Below are positions 13,201 through 28,808 of a stretch of DNA of 64,000 nt, piece by piece. The notes below the pieces were generated by a model that worked only from the letters and a program-made list of their open reading frames with translations, searched no databases and was not told the origin of the DNA. Within the stretch, counting starts at the first letter, position 1. Every line of letters starts with the position of its first letter. The position numbers were made by a program, and so were the translations under genes. Source of the stretch: Thysanoteuthis rhombus (Eukaryota; Mollusca; Cephalopoda; Oegopsida; Thysanoteuthidae); contig OY735231.1 of NCBI GenBank assembly GCA_963457665.1, positions 32,146,670 to 32,210,669 of the forward strand, given 5' to 3'.

Positions 13201-15174
13201 TTTGGGACCTCACAGAGTTTGAAGTACCCACTTTGGGATCTCGCACACTTATCCAAGCATTCCCTTCACTCTTCAAAACAGTCTGCAAAGTAACCTTTCA
13301 GGATTACTATCAATTGCCTTATTTTGTAACTCATTAATCTTGTCTTGATCTAAAATCTCTTTGGGAAAAGCCAGAAGTAGCAAGAAGCCAAATCTGAACT
13401 TGCTCTGTGAATATGATTGTCACGCAGTACCAAAACAGTCTGAGAGTGTCTGTTCATGCATATGCAGTAAGGTCCCTCTAATTGGTCGCCATGTTACATT
13501 TAGGCCATGCATCAGGTTCTTGAGATTTTCAAAACGGCTGGATGCAGACCTCGTATCATGGTTTGCCCAAAGTGCCTAACACAAAATATACTGATTCTCC
13601 TTCATCCTTCATCCGATTGGTCCCTCAGCTTGCCTGCCGATTATCCTGAACCATTCACTTCTATTTCTAGCCACATTTTGCCAGGTTCTTCCTCTCTTCC
13701 ATATCTGTCTGGACATTTATCATTTGTGGCTGATCCATCGTAGCTTTTGCAGTTGACCTTTGAGAGTGACGTCTTTGGTTATGACAACATTTCTTATTTA
13801 TGTTCATTCAGTATATGCTCCTAGAGTGATACATCAAGAATGCTTCGTTCCATTGCTCCAAGAATGACTGCTAGGTCTTGCTCTTCGTTTTTTGTCAATG
13901 ACCATGTTTCACAGCCAGACAGCATTGCTAGTAAGGCTGTGCTGTTGGGGATGTGTGCTTCAGTTTTAGGCTCTTCGATTTTTCACAAAATCTGTATTGG
14001 GTATTAAAAAAAGAAAGAAAGAAAGAATACTGATTCTACAGTTATGAAATACCTATGAAGCCTTTAATGAACCTGTTGGAATCGTAAAACAGATTTGCAC
14101 CCTTCAACGTAAAATATACCCACCCTTGGTTATGGGAAGGGTATGCATTACCCTCACTGGGATGAGGTTCAGATAATTGACAGAGAGCATAATGGGAGAG
14201 TGAGGAAGCTGAAAGATGTTGTAAGAGCAATCTTGAGACATGGTCAGAGAAGCAATGGTGATGAAGCATTGTCATCCTCTTTCTCAAGTAGCAAATGAAG
14301 GAAAATGTTGTCTTTAGTTTTTGAAAGAGAGTCCTATGAACTTTTGCATGTATCAAATACATATTGATTTAAGGCTCTTTTTCACTGTGGACTGCCTTCT
14401 CAGATTTAGTCCCTTGAATTCCAAACAAGTTTCATTTCCACTTATGTACCTTTTAACCATAGGCTTTTAATATTAACCAGCTATTGTTATAACAAAATGC
14501 TGCAACATTATTTCTTCTTAACTTATGCCAATGCAACAGTATACTTCTCAATAGTACACACAAAAGTTGCATAAGCCTGTTAATAATTTAACGAAATATA
14601 ATATTTTCTGTGAAAAATATTCTCATTTTTTTGCCCAGCTATTTTTTGCTGTTTACCATTTAAATTTCAAACTTCGCATTTTATGATGCTCTGGCTGCAG
14701 AAAAAAAGCAACATAAAGTTGTCAGTGGCTAAATATTGATTGTAGCAATTGATACTTACACTGTTTTCATTAATTTTCAAAAGTTTCATCAAAAGGCAAT
14801 AAATATTTCTCGCTTTCTATTTTGCTTATGATTGGTTAGTTTTATTGCTTTAATTCTTGCAAAGCCCTCATCACCCATCCCCCGGTCTGGTTAGTCGCTC
14901 AATAGAAACATATTTTGGCAGCATGCCATGTTGGAAGTGACCGATCAAAACATTGGAGTATGGTGTCATCGATAAATTAGTTATTTGTCTCACCTTTTGT
15001 TGGATCACTGAAAAATTTAAAACTTGAAAAACGCACAGGCACAAATTAATGATCATTTTAGCATAAACTTACATTGTAAATTTACCCCCCCCCCAATAAA
15101 AACACTTGTGGGGGATTTTAAAAAAACAAAAAAAAAGTTTTTTCTAGAGATAATCGGTGTGTCCTGTCCACATG

Positions 15175-15213
<39 letters not shown>

Positions 15214-17871
15214 GCCAGCCAGACCAATTTGAAAACTGAAGAAACCTATATCGACAGTTTGGCTGACAGTTTTTGTTGACTGTTTCTAAAGACAGCAAAA
15301 GATGTCTGTGTGTATATTTTAGATTTGGCAAATAAATTCAAACTTTGTTGGCACTGGTCTATAGTTAATATCTACTGATATTCTTTGTGTTACTAGTTCT
15401 TATTATCCCAGCCTTTCACTGGAACAAAATCAATTTCTTTCACTTAAGCGTAAAATTTCAGTGTTAAGGTGCACTTCAGGAAGAGGTGACTGTATTTCAT
15501 TTTAAAAAAATACCTTACTTGCTAAATGTTTTATGTTTTTTCGAGTTTCTCCAGGATCAAATGGTTCTTTTTCTCTTTTGTAGGCAGCGAACCCAAAGGA
15601 ATGTCATGTAAGACTACCTGTGGAACTCAGCGAAGAACAAAAGGTTTGAGAAAAAAACTGAGGCAGAATAAGGAAAATTATACAGTCATGACCATTGACA
15701 ATACATTTACTTTAAACATATAATAATCCCATTCTATCAGTAATGCTTGCATCAATTCCTGATCACTAACAATCACTTTGTTTCTGATTTACATACATTT
15801 CTATAGTAAAATCATCTGTAATATGTTTGCATTATACATACAATGACCGTGTTCTGTCATTAATGCTTGCAATAATTCCAGACCACTGACAATCCTTTTC
15901 TTTGTATTTTCAATGCATTCCTATCATAAAAATCAATAAAAGTCTGGTTAGTCAATCAATAGAAACTGTCAGGTGACCAAAGTCTCTTGTAAGCATTCCA
16001 TGTTCGGACTGATCAATTGAAGTTTGGAAAAAGAGGTGATCAATGAATAAGTTACTTCACTCATATGTTGTTGGGCAGGGATCATTAAAAGTCTGAATTT
16101 CCTAGAAAGAAACAGATACAAACTAGGGAATCAGTTTACCATAAACTTACATCGCAAACTCCCCCTCCCAAAAAAAATTTGAAAAAAGATTTTTTTGTAG
16201 ACATAAAAAGGAGTAAATGTTTAAATTTTCAGTCCTTTAGCTACATAAGGGGGACCTGTATGCTTGATACATACATACATACTTACATACATAACCAGAT
16301 AGACCAGCTTGAAAACTGATAGAAAACCTATTTTGACAGTTTCTGATATCCACATTACACATATAACAATCCTATTCTATCCTTAATGCTTGCACTAATT
16401 CCTGATCACTTACAATCGCTTTTTTCCCTATTTTCAATGCATTTTCATAGTAAAATCATTACCAATACATCTACATTATATATTCAATAGTCCTTTTCCT
16501 GTAATCTGTAACCGACTTGGATGGTTGGTCGGTTGGGCCTTTTGCGGGGTCACAATGATTCCATAGTTCTATTCTCTCAATAATACTTGCCTTAATTTTG
16601 AACGATTGACAATTTGTACCTCCTAATTTTATGTATCCAATCATTTGATCTTACTCTGGGGTCTGTCTGATTTAGAATCGATTAGAGTTTTGTATATTGA
16701 TATTGGGTACATTTTTTACTATTATAACTGCTTGGTGTAATGATTTTTCATCTTGAACTGAAATTGTTATACATAATCAATAAGTTTCATCATGTCTAGC
16801 AGAGCAAATAAAGTAAAAATGATGTTATTATTGATAGAGCATTTGAATGGTGAATAGGAACAATGCCAGAGATTTATTGGGAGCTCAACATGCTAGTTTT
16901 ATTCACCGTCTGGCTTTGTGAAAAATGAACCGCAGTAAAGAAACAAATCCCTAACAATGGCTTGCATGCTAATCTATCAAATTCTACTTCTACAAAACAA
17001 AATTTAACTTCTTGACCCAAATGACTCTCAGAGCAAAAGCAGAATTGAACTATAAATTTGTAGGTAAGCAGGTGATCCAATATTTTGGATGAAATGTCTT
17101 GAATGTAGGCAAAACCAAATAATAGTATCTTTACCTTGTACAAATAAGACACTGTTGCCAGTGCATTCAACAGAGCTAATCATCTAAAAGAATTACTTAA
17201 AATTATCTAGAAAAATATTATTTTTTTATTTAGAATTATCTTGAAAAAGCTTTCGAGCACAAGATTTAGGCATTGTTGGTCCAAAATGACCATAAAGATT
17301 CCTAGATGCACTTTTTGGAAAAAACAAAAACAGAAGGTTTTTAGATGGTGCTTAGTGGTGTATTCATACAAATTTCCAAGGTTGCAGCCCCAAAAACGTG
17401 ACCAGGGACATCCAGAGACACACAGACACAGACACTGATGAACGAAGAGAGAAGAAACTGTAGCCCACTTGGCTGGTTGGTTGAGTGGGCCATTTGTGGG
17501 ATTATGATAATTCAATCTGTAGCTTACTTGGCTGGTTAGTCTTGCAGGCCATTGGCGGGGCTATGGTGATTCAATTACTTGAAAATGGACTTTGTGTATC
17601 TGAAACATTCAACAAATAAAAATATTTGTAAGTAGTTTGGATCGGAAGTAAGAAATAGGTCTCCGACAAGATTCAAACTCACTTACTTTCTCCTTGGGAA
17701 GCCTACCTGTCCTGGGCCGCTGCCTTATCAATTAGGTCTTGATGACCACTGGTTATAGAAGCTGAAGTTTAATCACACAGCTTTCATTCTTTATTTTTCC
17801 GTAAACACTTTTTTTTTCAATATATATATCAATATATATATCAATATATATATATCAATATATCAATATAT

Positions 17872-17930
<59 letters not shown>

Positions 17931-19224
17931 AATACATACACACACACATTAGGTTAGAAAGACTAAGACTAATTAATGATAGTTGTCATATTCAATCAAG
18001 GTAATATTTTACTTAATTTTCAATAACATAATCCCATCTAGTAAGGAAGTTTTTAGTGCATAGTATTCTTTGTGTTTTGAGGCAAAAAACATTATGATAA
18101 TATCAATAGTATTCTGGGATAAGGTCTTTGAGATGGCCACTTGTAACAAGTTCTATTTACATGTGATTTCTAACCTCTTCATAATTGGTGAATTGTTTCT
18201 TGATCTGGGAATATTGTAAACATCAGAAAAAGTGATAATTTGATGGAACAAGGCCTGGGGAGTTCAAAGAATGAGAGAAAACTTCCAAATTCAGGCTCAG
18301 AATCTTTTCTTGAGTGCCTCTCGCAACATGTGGCGTTATCATGCTAGAGTAAAACACCCTTCTGATTGACTAGTGTAGCTTACTTTTTTAACAATGACTG
18401 ATGCAAAGCTTCCAATTGGCGACAATGTCTCTCAGTAATTACCATTTAACACTTCATGATTGATAACCTACATATCCAACCAAACACAAAACATTACCAT
18501 CTCAGGGTGGAATCCTGGTTTTAGTACAGACGCAGACTTCCCCTTGGGTTGAAGCCATTGTCTCTTTCACTAAATATGATTATAAAGAATCCACTTTTCA
18601 TAACTAGTAACCATTCTTTTTAGAAATGCTCTGATAGTGTTTCTAGTCTTCCATGATGAACAGATGGTGACTCTCTGATTGAGTTGAGAACTGGTCAGAC
18701 TATGCGGAAACCATTGATCATGTTTTGACACTCTACTGAGCCGATGAAGGTGGCTTATGATGGTTGTATGGGTTGTATTGAACTGGTCTACCATTTCTTG
18801 TGTTGTCAGCTTAAGAGAATTTGATTTTTGATTGAAGTTGGCTGTCTACAACAAGGGTAATTTTCTAAGGAAAACCAAATGAGACAAATCATCACTGGCA
18901 CGTCCTAACACTTGAGGCTCTATTTCCATAGACAGTACAGATATTCCTGATAGATCCTTTGTGAACTTATAAAGCATGCAAAGTCTCAATTGTGTTTTGT
19001 CTATGCTCATTTTGTGGGGTGGAAACAATTTGAATTTTCTCCAACTGAACATTGAATATTTCTGAAAGAAAAGGGCAATGATGAGAACAGAAGATTTCAT
19101 GGTTAGTTGCATCTTTCATGATCAAGAAATAGCCTCAAAGTTATCACAGCAAAAATGTGACAGGACTTTCTTTCCAACCTAATATATATAGACATATATT
19201 GCTATTTTTCAATGTCATGTATAT

Positions 19225-19289
<65 letters not shown>

Positions 19290-22200
19290 CACACCCATAT
19301 GTATTTCATGTCTGTGTAGTCAGGTATCTAAATACATTGTACATGTAGAAAAGATCATTTATGACAAAGTTGATTTCCAGTCTAAATGAGAAGAGCACTT
19401 GCTTACATCCTGGGAATGTACTGCAAACACTGGTATACAAGACGGCCATTCAATTTTAAAAAAATCTATGCAAATATTATACTTCATCCAATGCACTGTT
19501 ATGACTCGGGCACCATTGGTAGAAGCTTGATATGGACAGTTATGGGTCTTGGATGAGTTGCAGTGAGTGGTAGTCCTCCAAATTATCTTGTAAAAGATTT
19601 GTCTTATAGTTCAGCATTTATTGTATGCCATTTATCGTGAGTCCAATCTTTCTGTGTAGAGATAACCTTATGCTTCATGTGTCTAGTACTTTCTAAAGAT
19701 ATTATCATAATGGAAATTGCTTTATTCTTTTTCCAGACTGCTGTAGAATTCAAAAGTATGCAGGAGAAATTTAAGCAAACAGAATCCAAGATGGCTGACT
19801 GGCGGAATCAGTGCCAGATTCTAAAACAGGAATTGAAATTGGCCAACAAGGTAGGCAGGTTTTTTTTTCTCTTTTAGACATTGATTTCTTCATTTTGCGT
19901 AAAATGAACCATGAACAAACTTGAACAATACATGTGTAGAGAAAAAAGCAATCAATGATAACACTGAACAATAGATTAAAAAGAAAAAAGCAAATCATTC
20001 TTCTTCCTACAACGTAATTTATTTTTCTGGTCTGTATAAAAGCAGAAATGCGCCTCCCACTTAATGGGAAAAATGTTGGCACGAGGTCATAATAATAAGA
20101 GACACAGTAAAATGTGTAATATCCATAGGAAGTATTCATTAAATTCAACATAGTCTTATACAGGGTCAAAATATTAGGGAATACTGTGAAGTGCACAATA
20201 TCCATAGGAGACATTTACTAAGCTTAGCTTAGTCTTACACAAGATTGAAATATATTTGGGGATGAAGTGAAGAGCACAATATCCATAGGAGACATTTACT
20301 AAGCTTAGCATAGTCTTACACAAGATCGAAATATATTTGGGGATGAAGTGAAGAGCACAATATCCATAGGAGACATTTACTAAGCTTAGCATAGTCTTAC
20401 ACAAGATCGAAATATATTTGGGGATGAAGTGAAGAGCACAATATCCATAGGAGACATTTACTAAGCTTAGCTTAGTCTTACACAAGATCGAAATATATTT
20501 GGGGATGAAGTGAAGAGCACAATATCCATAGGAGACATTTACTAAGCTTAGCATAGTCTTACACAAGATCAAAATATATTAGGGAATAAAGTGAAAAGCA
20601 CAATATCCATAGGTGATATTTACTGAGCTTAGCATAGTCTTACATAAGATCAAAGTATATTAGGGGATGAAGTGAAGAACACCATATCCATAGGTGATAT
20701 TTACTGAGCTTAGCTTTGTCTTAAGCAAGATCGAAAAATTGGGGGGTACAATGAAGAGCACAATATTCTTAGCAGATATATTCAGAAATTTGACTCCACC
20801 AAGAGAGTAATGGATATAATGATGAACATAAAATTCCTCTTATATTCAGTGACTTGAGAGGATTGAATAAAGACCCCACATCTCACTGATCGCTGCTTGG
20901 TTCCTATGACCTCAATGTTGGAGGTGGTCAGACGATTTGAAACAAGAAACCTTCTCCCTTGTTCAGCCTCTTTTCCTCTCTCTCTCTCTCTCAAGTCTAC
21001 AACCAACTGAATCGAGGTTTCTCGACTGTAGAAAAGTAACTCATGTATTTTTTTATTCTGTAGCTCACTACTTCACTATAAGATCATTAACCCTTGCAAA
21101 AGTCCTTTTCAGCTGACATATTAGGTTGGTAGAGTAGAAAATGAAAGAAAACAAAGGGAAATAAATTTACTTTGCTTCTTTATTCTGAAAACATTATGCT
21201 TATATCTTGTGTTGTTATCTCTGCATCTATTATTTGTTGAGTCATTTCCCTTCTGCTTTATTCTTATCAGAGTACACATAGCAGCTGCTGTGTTTGTTGA
21301 CAGTTAATTTTCTTTCAAATTTCAGGATCGTGCAATGGCTTAAATAGAATAAAGAATGCCTTTCAGATTCAATTCGTCTCTTGAATTTAGATTGGAGAAG
21401 CAAATAATGTTGGGAAATAAGATTCAAATTCAAATAACACAACAATAACTCCTATAACCTTCACTGTCAATGATTGAACAACTTGCATCAAAATTTGAAG
21501 TCATGTGAAAACTTTCTATATCTGAATAAATTCTATTCATGACATCACTGACGTTTTCTACTGGAAAGCATCTAAAAAAGAGTGAAAAAAATGAATCTAG
21601 ATGTTATCAAAATAACTATAGCTGCAAAAATAAGATGCCCAAAAGGTCAAAAGAGCTTTTTTTTAAAACAAAAACAAACTGATGCCAATTTACAAATCTA
21701 TGTACAAAGCTGTATGACCAAAAGTGTATCTAAAGCTTTGTTGGTTATGGTTGTTAAATTGGAATTCAAAGTTGATTTTGAAGAAATTCTAATATATAAC
21801 AGAGTGGCTTTCAAAGTGCGGATGGCCTAACGCAGAGGCATAGCAAGGTTGGGGATGAAAGGCGGCAGTTGCCCCCTGGGATCAGGTGTGATAGGGTGCA
21901 AAATTCCCTTTGGCCTATAATGCCTGTTTATAAATGATTATGCCTTCTCCTAGGATATAGCTCAACTGCCCTAGGGTGCCGCCTGAGAACCCTTGCTACA
22001 CTATTGGCCTAACAATTAACTGCATGGAGTATGGAATCAGCAAACCAGGTTCAAACTCTGGTTTGGGAAAGGTATGAATCCACCCCATGCTATGGATAAA
22101 TAGCTGGGTTGTTCAGAGCCAATTAGTCCTGTAAGGCAATCCGTTTTAGGTGTCAAGCTAGCGTCCTGGGCACGTAAAAATCCAGAATTGCTCTGGCAGA

Positions 22201-25138
22201 GATATACAGATTGGAAGGTCAACAGTTTGAAGATAGAATGGTTCTTATATTATGATTGGTAGGAATAGTTGAGGAATGCATATCAATCTTAGGGAAAAGG
22301 AAAAGAAGAGAAAGAGAAGCCGGCAGCTATTGCTGGGCCAAAAGATGTAACCAGCTAGAGGTGCCAGTGCCAGTGCCAGTGCCAATCAGCATTTGACTAT
22401 GTGTGTCCAGAGCTTTGATAAAGGGGTTGTCGTAGGAAGTGATGTTTTTAATACCTAGCTGAAAGAAGGGTTTTGTATTTAATTCCTAGCTAAAATTATA
22501 GGGGGTGCTACTGTACTACCCCCCCCCCACCCTTGCAGTCCAGAGGGCTGCAAAGAGGATTTAAAATCAGAAAAAGTAAGAAATACACAGGTGAAGGAAA
22601 GTAAATAGACATCAAAGAAGGTTTCAACAATGCGAGGATAAAAATCATGGACAAAATTTTGTAAAAATCAATTACAAAGAATAATAATAAATGTTAGCAA
22701 AGGTTTGGCTGTAAAAACCAAATAAAGTTGCACAACAAAATGTTCACATAGGTTCCTGTTATAAAACAAAAAGTCTCTGTTTTCCAGATGAATGCTGTAT
22801 GGAAAATTCTTTGTTTGCAAATTGTTCGAAAAAGTTTTTGTATGTGTATCAAAAGTTTGCGTGAGCAAAACTGTAGCAAGTTATCACAAAAAAAAGAATT
22901 TGTGTAAATATTACTGTTGATGTAGACGGCACATGGAGTGCCATTGTATATATGTATGAAAAGTTTGGTCAAGCAAATGAGTGTCGATGCGTGGTACAAT
23001 GCGTGCTAATTTGTAGTAGTGTTCATGCAAGCGTATGTATGCGAATGTGCATATGGAGGGCGTTTACTATGGTCATTGTAGTAGTAGTTGGTGTCCACAA
23101 GAAACAAATATGTAATTGGTCGAAGCATCAGTGCTAAGTTCAAAGAAATGAGTCCGTTTTGGGATGATGGAATGTTTTTCGTGGAAAATCTGTTCTTGTG
23201 TCAAAACTAGTGATGTTTTCCTGAAATCTTGTGTTGAAACAAATGAAGGTTTTCTGTCAATTTTGTAGAAAAAACTTTTGCATGAGGGTGTGAAAAGGTC
23301 AGTGTTGTAGGATTTCTTTGTCGTTGGATTGAAAGTTCACGATTTTCGAGAGTTGAAATTAAATTTTGAAAGCATCATCTTTTCTAGATTCACCTTCGAA
23401 TTTTCATCTTAAGGTTTTATCGAATCTATTTATGTAGAAAGGTCACCAATTTGTTGGATATATTCTGGTTGGGAAGTGAACTGTTGGTAGAAATTATACT
23501 TCTGGATTGTTCTGGTTGAAGATGGATGCCTGCTAGAATTATGAGCCCATGTGGGCGTTAGTGGAAAAGTTAATGAAGGAAGGGAGATATATAAAGAGAA
23601 TGCGCACCGATTATGAATGTAGTTGTGGAGATGAAACAGTAAAAAGGACATATACGAGTATTTGGATGGACAAGTAAGACGTACATTCAATACAGGAACA
23701 TTAATGACAAATAACGAATGAAAATCAAATACATATAATGATAACATTGATACGATCTTAGAGAGCAAGAGAGAGAGGGAGAGAGAGAGTAACAAGCGAT
23801 AAGTGCCAGGGCCAAAAGTGTTAACAGCTAAAGGTGTCGGCGCCAATGAGCATTTGACTATGTGTGTCCAGGGGTTTTATGAAAGGGTTGTCGTAGGAAG
23901 TGATGTTTTTGATATCTAACTAAAAGAAGGGTTTTGTATTTAATTCTTAATTTAAGGTATAGTGGACACTACAGCTCCAAACAATAAAATGGTCTCCATG
24001 GATCGTTTGAGAAATGGAGACATGATTCATTGCTTTAAGTGTCACATGATAATGAAACAACTGAGTTTGAATGACCGAATGCATAATACGGTCAAGTTCA
24101 AAAGTGTTAAATTCCAGAGTATCAGTATTCAACATTCATCTGACTGTATTTCATTTGTTTTTTTGCTCATCTGCTTTTTATGGAACCTCAGATGTTGTAT
24201 CTTTCAGTCCTTTACTCTGCCTATCAACAAAACTTAGGATTGCGTAAAAATGTAAATCCAATCAAGTCTTTCTCTGCAGAATTGTGCAGCATTCAGTTCA
24301 GAAGAAAGTAAAGGATGTTTTTTAAATAGCAAATCCTTCCTTGGACTTGAATTGAAATGGCAAACATTAAAAAAATAAAGAGCAAATTTGAATAAAAGAA
24401 AAAAATATCTAAAATTTAAAGAAAATTCAGTGAAAGAAATTCTGTCAACTTTTTAGCTGATGTATATTTTTTTTGAATGAGCTCAAGTCGGAAATGCCTT
24501 GCCTCTAAATTTAAATGTTTCAGTACTTCACCATTGTTTCTTTGTATACATTTAGCTCATCCTTCTTTATATTTGGCTTGCAAGGAATGAAGTTTTTTGT
24601 GGTTAACATCAATAAGTTTTCATTTGTAGATATTTATTAGGCATAGTTTAGCTTGGCACAGGGGGTTGGGAGAAAGATTGTGTTGTGTCAGTTTTCTAAT
24701 CTTTTTTCAGCAACAGAAAATACAAAAATCATGTCCTTCCTGTTGGAATTTCCGAGATGAGAAATAATTATTTTTATACTCTGATTCATATGAACAGTTG
24801 TCTTCATCTTATTTGTCATGGTCACAATGTTTCGACCACTATACTCTCTTGCCTTCTTCAGGTGTCTGTCGTATTCGGTAATGTTCTTGCAATTCTGAGT
24901 TGGATCCTTTATTCAATCCTCAGGCGTAGACTATTTTCATTCCACTGTCCATGCAAGGCGATATGTCGTAATTGTTGGATCATCCTTGTGATACCATTTG
25001 CTTCAGTTGGATTCACTGTTTGAGAGAACTTCCAACCAATAGGTAAAAAACTATAATACTGAACCAAGACATGAGACGACTGAATCTACTTGCTTCTGAT
25101 GTGAATATGCTTTCTCTTGGTTATTCTCTCTCATATTT

Positions 25139-25224
<86 letters not shown>

Positions 25225-25226
25225 TC

Positions 25227-25259
<33 letters not shown>

Positions 25260-25273
25260 TATATGTATATATA

Positions 25274-25330
<57 letters not shown>

Positions 25331-28300
25331 GGAGAGAGAACAATCTACAGGTCTTTCATAAATATATATCAGTATATGTAAGTGAGAGGTGTCATGTCAT
25401 CTCTGTGTGTGTCTGTTTGTCTCTCACACTATAAAAACACCTAAACATGGGCGCAGTTAGACCAAATTTGGTATGCATAATCAATGGATCTAGGGGAAGA
25501 TCTAAAGTAAAAAGTTTTTTAAAAAAATTCAAGGGTTTTAGAGGGGGTTCCTATTTACAATATGACTTTTATTAATACATCAACATATCTTCTTATACGT
25601 TTATATATAATTCTTCAAGGGATCAAAAGTAAAGGGAGACCTTTTCCACCTTTAAGGGGTCAAAAATGGAACAAAACCTTTCCCCTCTTTAAGGGGTTAA
25701 AGATAAAAGGAGACTTTTTCTCCCTTCAAGGGATTAAAACAAGAGGGAGACTTTTTATTCTTTCATGAGATTAAAAATAAGAGAAAACTTTTTTCCCCTT
25801 CAAGTGGTCAAAAGTGAAGTTAGACTTTTTACTCCCCTTTGAGGGGTCAATTTTAAATATTATTAAATATTAAAAATTATCTCCCATGCCCCCCCCTGGT
25901 TATGGATCAAAAGTGAAGGGAGACCCTTCCTCACCTTTAGAAAGTCAGAAGTGAAGCAAAACATTTTTTTACTGAAAGCTTTTGTCCTTTTTTTACTCCT
26001 TGAATATTACAGCTGGCATACATGGGTACTTCAGCTAGTATATAATAATTAATGATAATTCTTCCCTCACCTTCTCTCTCTATATATATGTATATACTAG
26101 CAAGGTTATGCTGCATTTCCCATGGGGAAAAATAACTCAAAATATAACCGAAGAGGAAGATATATTTCCTCTTGCACGACTTAGCATATGTAAAAATGAT
26201 TATTTACACTATGTACAAATGAAAATGTAGCTTTAACGGAAGAAATGTTATGATGCATAAAAAAGAATAATCAAAGGGCTTCTGAATGGATGACATAAGT
26301 GTTTCTTCCATTAGGTGTCAGTACAGAAAGGTTGATTGGGGATCCAACCCTCAAACAAACAATATGGAGCAAATCATTTGAGAAGCATGGAGGAGTTAGG
26401 CAAAGGCCAGTGATCCTGAGTGATTGACCTTGTGCCTTGTTACAATTTCCAAAAATGAACTTTAGCATCAACCTCAAATTGTGTATAACTTTTGCAATGT
26501 AAAGATGTATCTCTATGTAGAATTTCTCCACCCTAGGTGCAATAATGTGGCCAACAACTTTGAAAATTCACCAGGAATGACCAAAAATGAAATATGTTGA
26601 CTTCAAATGACCGTGATATGAAAATAACATTTCTAAATACTTTGGCCATGAAAGAATCTACCTTTATGCAAAATTTCGTTTCCATAGGTGCTGAATTATG
26701 ATTAACAACTGGGAAAATTGGCTCGAAATGACTAAAAATAATTTCAAGTGACCTCAAATGGCTTCTGAGGTCAATATCACATTGCTTATGACTTTGATGA
26801 AAAGATGTACTTCTGTGCCCAATTTTTAGTTTCATAGATGCAAAATTATTGGCAAAAAAAATTGTTTTTAAATGACCAGAAATGATGTCTGGTGACCCTG
26901 AATGAGCTCCAAGGTCAGCCTCAATTAGACTGTTACCTTTGATGAGAGAAGATGTGTCCATATGCTAAATTACAGCATCCTTGGTGCAAAATTGTTATGC
27001 ACAACTCCGGAAACTGCCTAGATATGACCTCTGATGATCTTGAATGATCTCCGAGGCCAATCTCATATAGCCTATGTATTGAGTTGATCTATCATCAGTC
27101 TACATGCATAATAACAGGTCAATAGGCTGATTAGTTTGGGGGTGAAGAGGCACAAATGAACGAACAAACAAAAAGCTCAAATATGAGTATAGATTGATTG
27201 AATAATCATTGGCAGCAAAGATGGCGACAGATTCTATCTATGTTTGCGTGTGTTCATGTGTTTGTTTATGTATGTGTGTTCCTGTGTTCTTTGCAACACC
27301 ATTTTGTCTACAGACTTGAAAATTGGCATCAGTACTCCATTAAACTTCCTCTGATTTTTTTTATCTTTTGTGGGTTTTATTTAGAAAGGTCTCTTAATAA
27401 CAACTACATTTTTCAGAATCTAGGTGATTCTACTCTATTTTAAATGTTTCCAAGTAGAAAATGCCAGTGATGTCATAAACAGAATTCATTCTATCCATAT
27501 TCATTCTTTGATGGAATGTAACATGACTTCAAATTTAGATGCGATGGAGATATATATATATAAATATATATATATGCTTGTTTTTGCATATCTGCATATA
27601 TTTGTGTATATATATATATATATATATATATGTTATATTATTAAAAAATGGATGTATCATCAGACAGAAATGATCAAAATTGCATCATATCTTATTGAAA
27701 CTCTGTATGAAATGATCTCCCATTATTACACAGTGAGTGTATTACTTGGCCTAGACAATGTAAATAGAATAAACAATCAAAGAAAATAGGGCCACTACAG
27801 GAATCAAACCTGCGTTCAATATAATATGACGTGACTTATAATCATTCCTCTCGGATCATATATCCCATTTCTTCATGATATAATTATCCGCATTGAAAGA
27901 AACAAATAGAGCAGATATAGACCGTAAATAAACAAAATGAGAATTTGGAGTTAGAGCAGTTATTTTGGCCTTTGTATTACTGGCAGCTTGTTAGCTCAAT
28001 GGTCAGAGCAACGCTACATTGAGGCAGCTACCCTATAGGTCACAGGTTCAATTCCTACAGTGGCCCCATTTTCTTTAATTGTTTATTCTATTTATGTTGT
28101 CAAGGCCAAATGATATATCCACTACAAAAGAAGAATTACTCTAGGATGGCAAGTCTTTTGCAGAGTAAGCTCAACCTTCAAAAACAAGAAGAAAAACAAC
28201 CAATGCATCCTCCCGATAATCACCTACAGAGCTGAAACATGTAACCTAGCCAAGACACAGACATGCATACTGAGAAGCATGCAACGAGAGAAGCATGCAA

Positions 28301-28669
28301 ATGAGAGAATCATACTGAACCTCAAATGGAGAGATCACAAGACAGCACAGTATATAAGGAAGAAAACGGGAGTCAGAGACATCATAGAATTCACTAGAAA
28401 ACTCTAATGGCCATGGGCTAGTCATGTTGCAAGAATAGTAGACAACCGATGGATATTATAACTTACGACATGTATCCCCAGAGATTACATGCACAACTGA
28501 GGCCAGCAGAGTACAAGATGGAGAGACGAACTAGACAGATTTTAAAAGAACTGGGTCAGTAATGCCCACGATGGAGAGGTATGGCAAATCCTGGAGAAGG
28601 TCTATGCCAACGACGGACAATAAAAGAATGGTGATGATTTCAAATAGACTTTCATTATAATATAAAGCA

Positions 28670-28710
<41 letters not shown>

Positions 28711-28756
28711 TGTTTTTGTACATTTGCATATTTTCGTATACATAAAAATCTACATA

Positions 28757-28808
<52 letters not shown>

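Noticed and set aside
20174-20572. 132-codon minus-strand frame
   Set aside because: It is the translation of the 81-bp tandem repeat.
25071-25361. Frames of Tyr/Ile and Thr/His repeats
   Set aside because: Translation of (TA)n and (CA)n microsatellites.
27985-28068. Functional tRNA gene
   Set aside because: A and B boxes are present but the acceptor and T stems do not pair properly, and it belongs to an inverted-repeat SINE structure.
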